Below are positions 63,506 to 64,000 of a DNA stretch of 64,000 bases, piece after piece (positions within the stretch are counted from its first letter, which is position 1; the number at the start of each line of letters is the position of its first letter). The DNA comes from Lachnospiraceae bacterium (GTDB taxonomy: Bacteria > Bacillota > Clostridia > Lachnospirales > Lachnospiraceae). The notes beneath the pieces are model-generated. The model saw only the letters and a list, made by a program, of their open reading frames with translations. It did no database searches and had not been told where the DNA came from. The stretch spans positions 1-64,000 of the forward strand of contig JAAWAC010000059.1 of the NCBI GenBank assembly GCA_022791975.1. The letters are read 5' to 3'. Both the position numbers and the translations under genes were made by a program.

Positions 63506-64000
63506 TATATGGAAAATTTTAGAAATTACTCTCAAGCTATCTTTAACCGGGGCTCTTCTGCTAACTGTAAAATGGTTGTTTCGGGATAAGCTTGGCGCAC
63601 GCTGGCATTACCTTGTCTGGGGAGTGCTATGTATTTGCCTGCTTTTGCCAGGGGAGCAAAGGCTTGTGAAAATGTCCATGTCCCTGGACGGGGTTGTCCA
63701 TCTGCCATCCCTGTTGCGGTTTATCCAGAGCCGTCTGTGTGGGGAAGACGGGAGCGGCCCATGGGAGGACTATCTCCTGGGGATATATGTAGTGGGAGTG
63801 GTGCTTCTGACTCTTTATTATGGAGCCGCTTATGTGTGGCTGCGTATCTGAGTGGGGCAAGGACAGCCGGCCAGTGAGAAGCTCCAGGATAGGGTGAGGG
63901 AGGTTGCAGAGCGATTTCAGATTCGCTTTTGTGGACAAATCCGGATTTGCTCCTGGGCCCACAGTCCTTTTGTGACAGGAATTCTTTTTCCGGTACTGGT
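63498..64000 (+). pseudogene. BlaR1/MecR1-type M56 sensor gene, interrupted by an in-frame TGA and cut by the window end
   Basis: The first 117 codons encode the N-terminal membrane part (MIDIWKILEITLKLSLTGALL, then HYLVWGVLCICLLLPG, and a helix ending GAAYVWLRI). A TGA at 63849-63851 stops it. The same frame then continues open to the window edge and includes WAHSPFVTGILFPVL, the conserved segment that follows the sensor helices in M56 proteins. So this is one gene with a single stop inside, not two genes. It may be a recent nonsense mutation, a sequencing error or read-through. The remainder lies beyond 64000. Confidence 0.75.

Noticed and set aside
1-64000. tRNA or rRNA genes, insertion sequences, prophage or CRISPR array
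   Set aside because: The gaps between genes were read for tRNA arms, terminal inverted repeats, transposase motifs and regularly spaced repeats. None was found.

Overview
The window looks like chromosome from a spore-forming, anaerobic, mid-GC Firmicute, most likely Lachnospiraceae (Blautia / Clostridium cluster XIVa type). The support is a GerA/SpoVAF-type germination protein with a sigma-G-like promoter, a T-box leader, the plsX-acpP-rnc-smc-ftsY cluster, MurT/GatD, TepA next to a SpoIIIE/FtsK translocase, PduL paired with AckA, an NfnAB pair and a vanG-type cluster. No rRNA or tRNA genes, insertion sequences, phage genes or CRISPR arrays were seen. Most of the window is dense core genome read left to right.

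Layout. 1-2.3 kb: a duplicated 73-bp non-coding repeat, YqeY and two converging lipoprotein genes whose 3' ends overlap. 2.5-5.3 kb: a copper ATPase behind a CsoR-type operator, with a second metal-binding domain at its C-terminus that has its own ribosome-binding site and start. 5.3-9.0 kb: rimO, pgsA, cinA and dut. 9.0-14.5 kb: Ppx/GppA phosphatase, polyphosphate kinase and a DHH phosphoesterase. 14.6-16.7 kb: murT-gatD (peptidoglycan glutamate amidation). 16.7-19.6 kb: an AT-richer three-gene operon (nitrilase-fold enzyme, winged-helix protein, helical protein) with its own promoter, 11-bp tandem repeats at the promoter and a strong hairpin at the end. I do not recognise it as a described system and it is the best candidate here for something new. 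19.6-22.5 kb (minus strand): a ParB-like/BMP-like fusion protein and a Cof-type HAD phosphatase. 22.6-27 kb: the germination protein, then precorrin-2 dehydrogenase, hemB and hemL. 27-31 kb: lactonase, pduL-ackA, DUF177 and rpmF. 31-37.6 kb: plsX, acpP, rnc, smc and ftsY. 37.6-45.8 kb: ilvA, an SGNH hydrolase and a vanG-type cluster (vanR, vanS, vanG, vanXY and vanT split into two genes). 45.8-49.9 kb: a leucine T-box, leuA, thrC and a small membrane protein. 49.9-55.4 kb (minus strand): XRE regulator plus ABC transporter, then ECF S-component plus amidohydrolase. 55.5-62.8 kb: tepA, ftsK/spoIIIE, a zinc-ribbon/TPR membrane protein and nfnAB. 62.9-64 kb: a BlaI-type repressor with paired operators, and a BlaR1/M56 gene broken by an in-frame TGA and cut by the window edge.

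How the parts fit. VanG, VanXY and the two VanT halves would make and enforce D-Ala-D-Ser-ended precursors under VanRS, through a promoter with two 11-bp-spaced boxes. PduL and AckA convert acetyl-CoA to acetate with ATP yield. NfnAB balances NADH, NADPH and ferredoxin. IlvA, LeuA and ThrC form a loose threonine/branched-chain amino acid group. Promoters and terminators were found by eye. Functions rest on recognisable motifs, with no database search.
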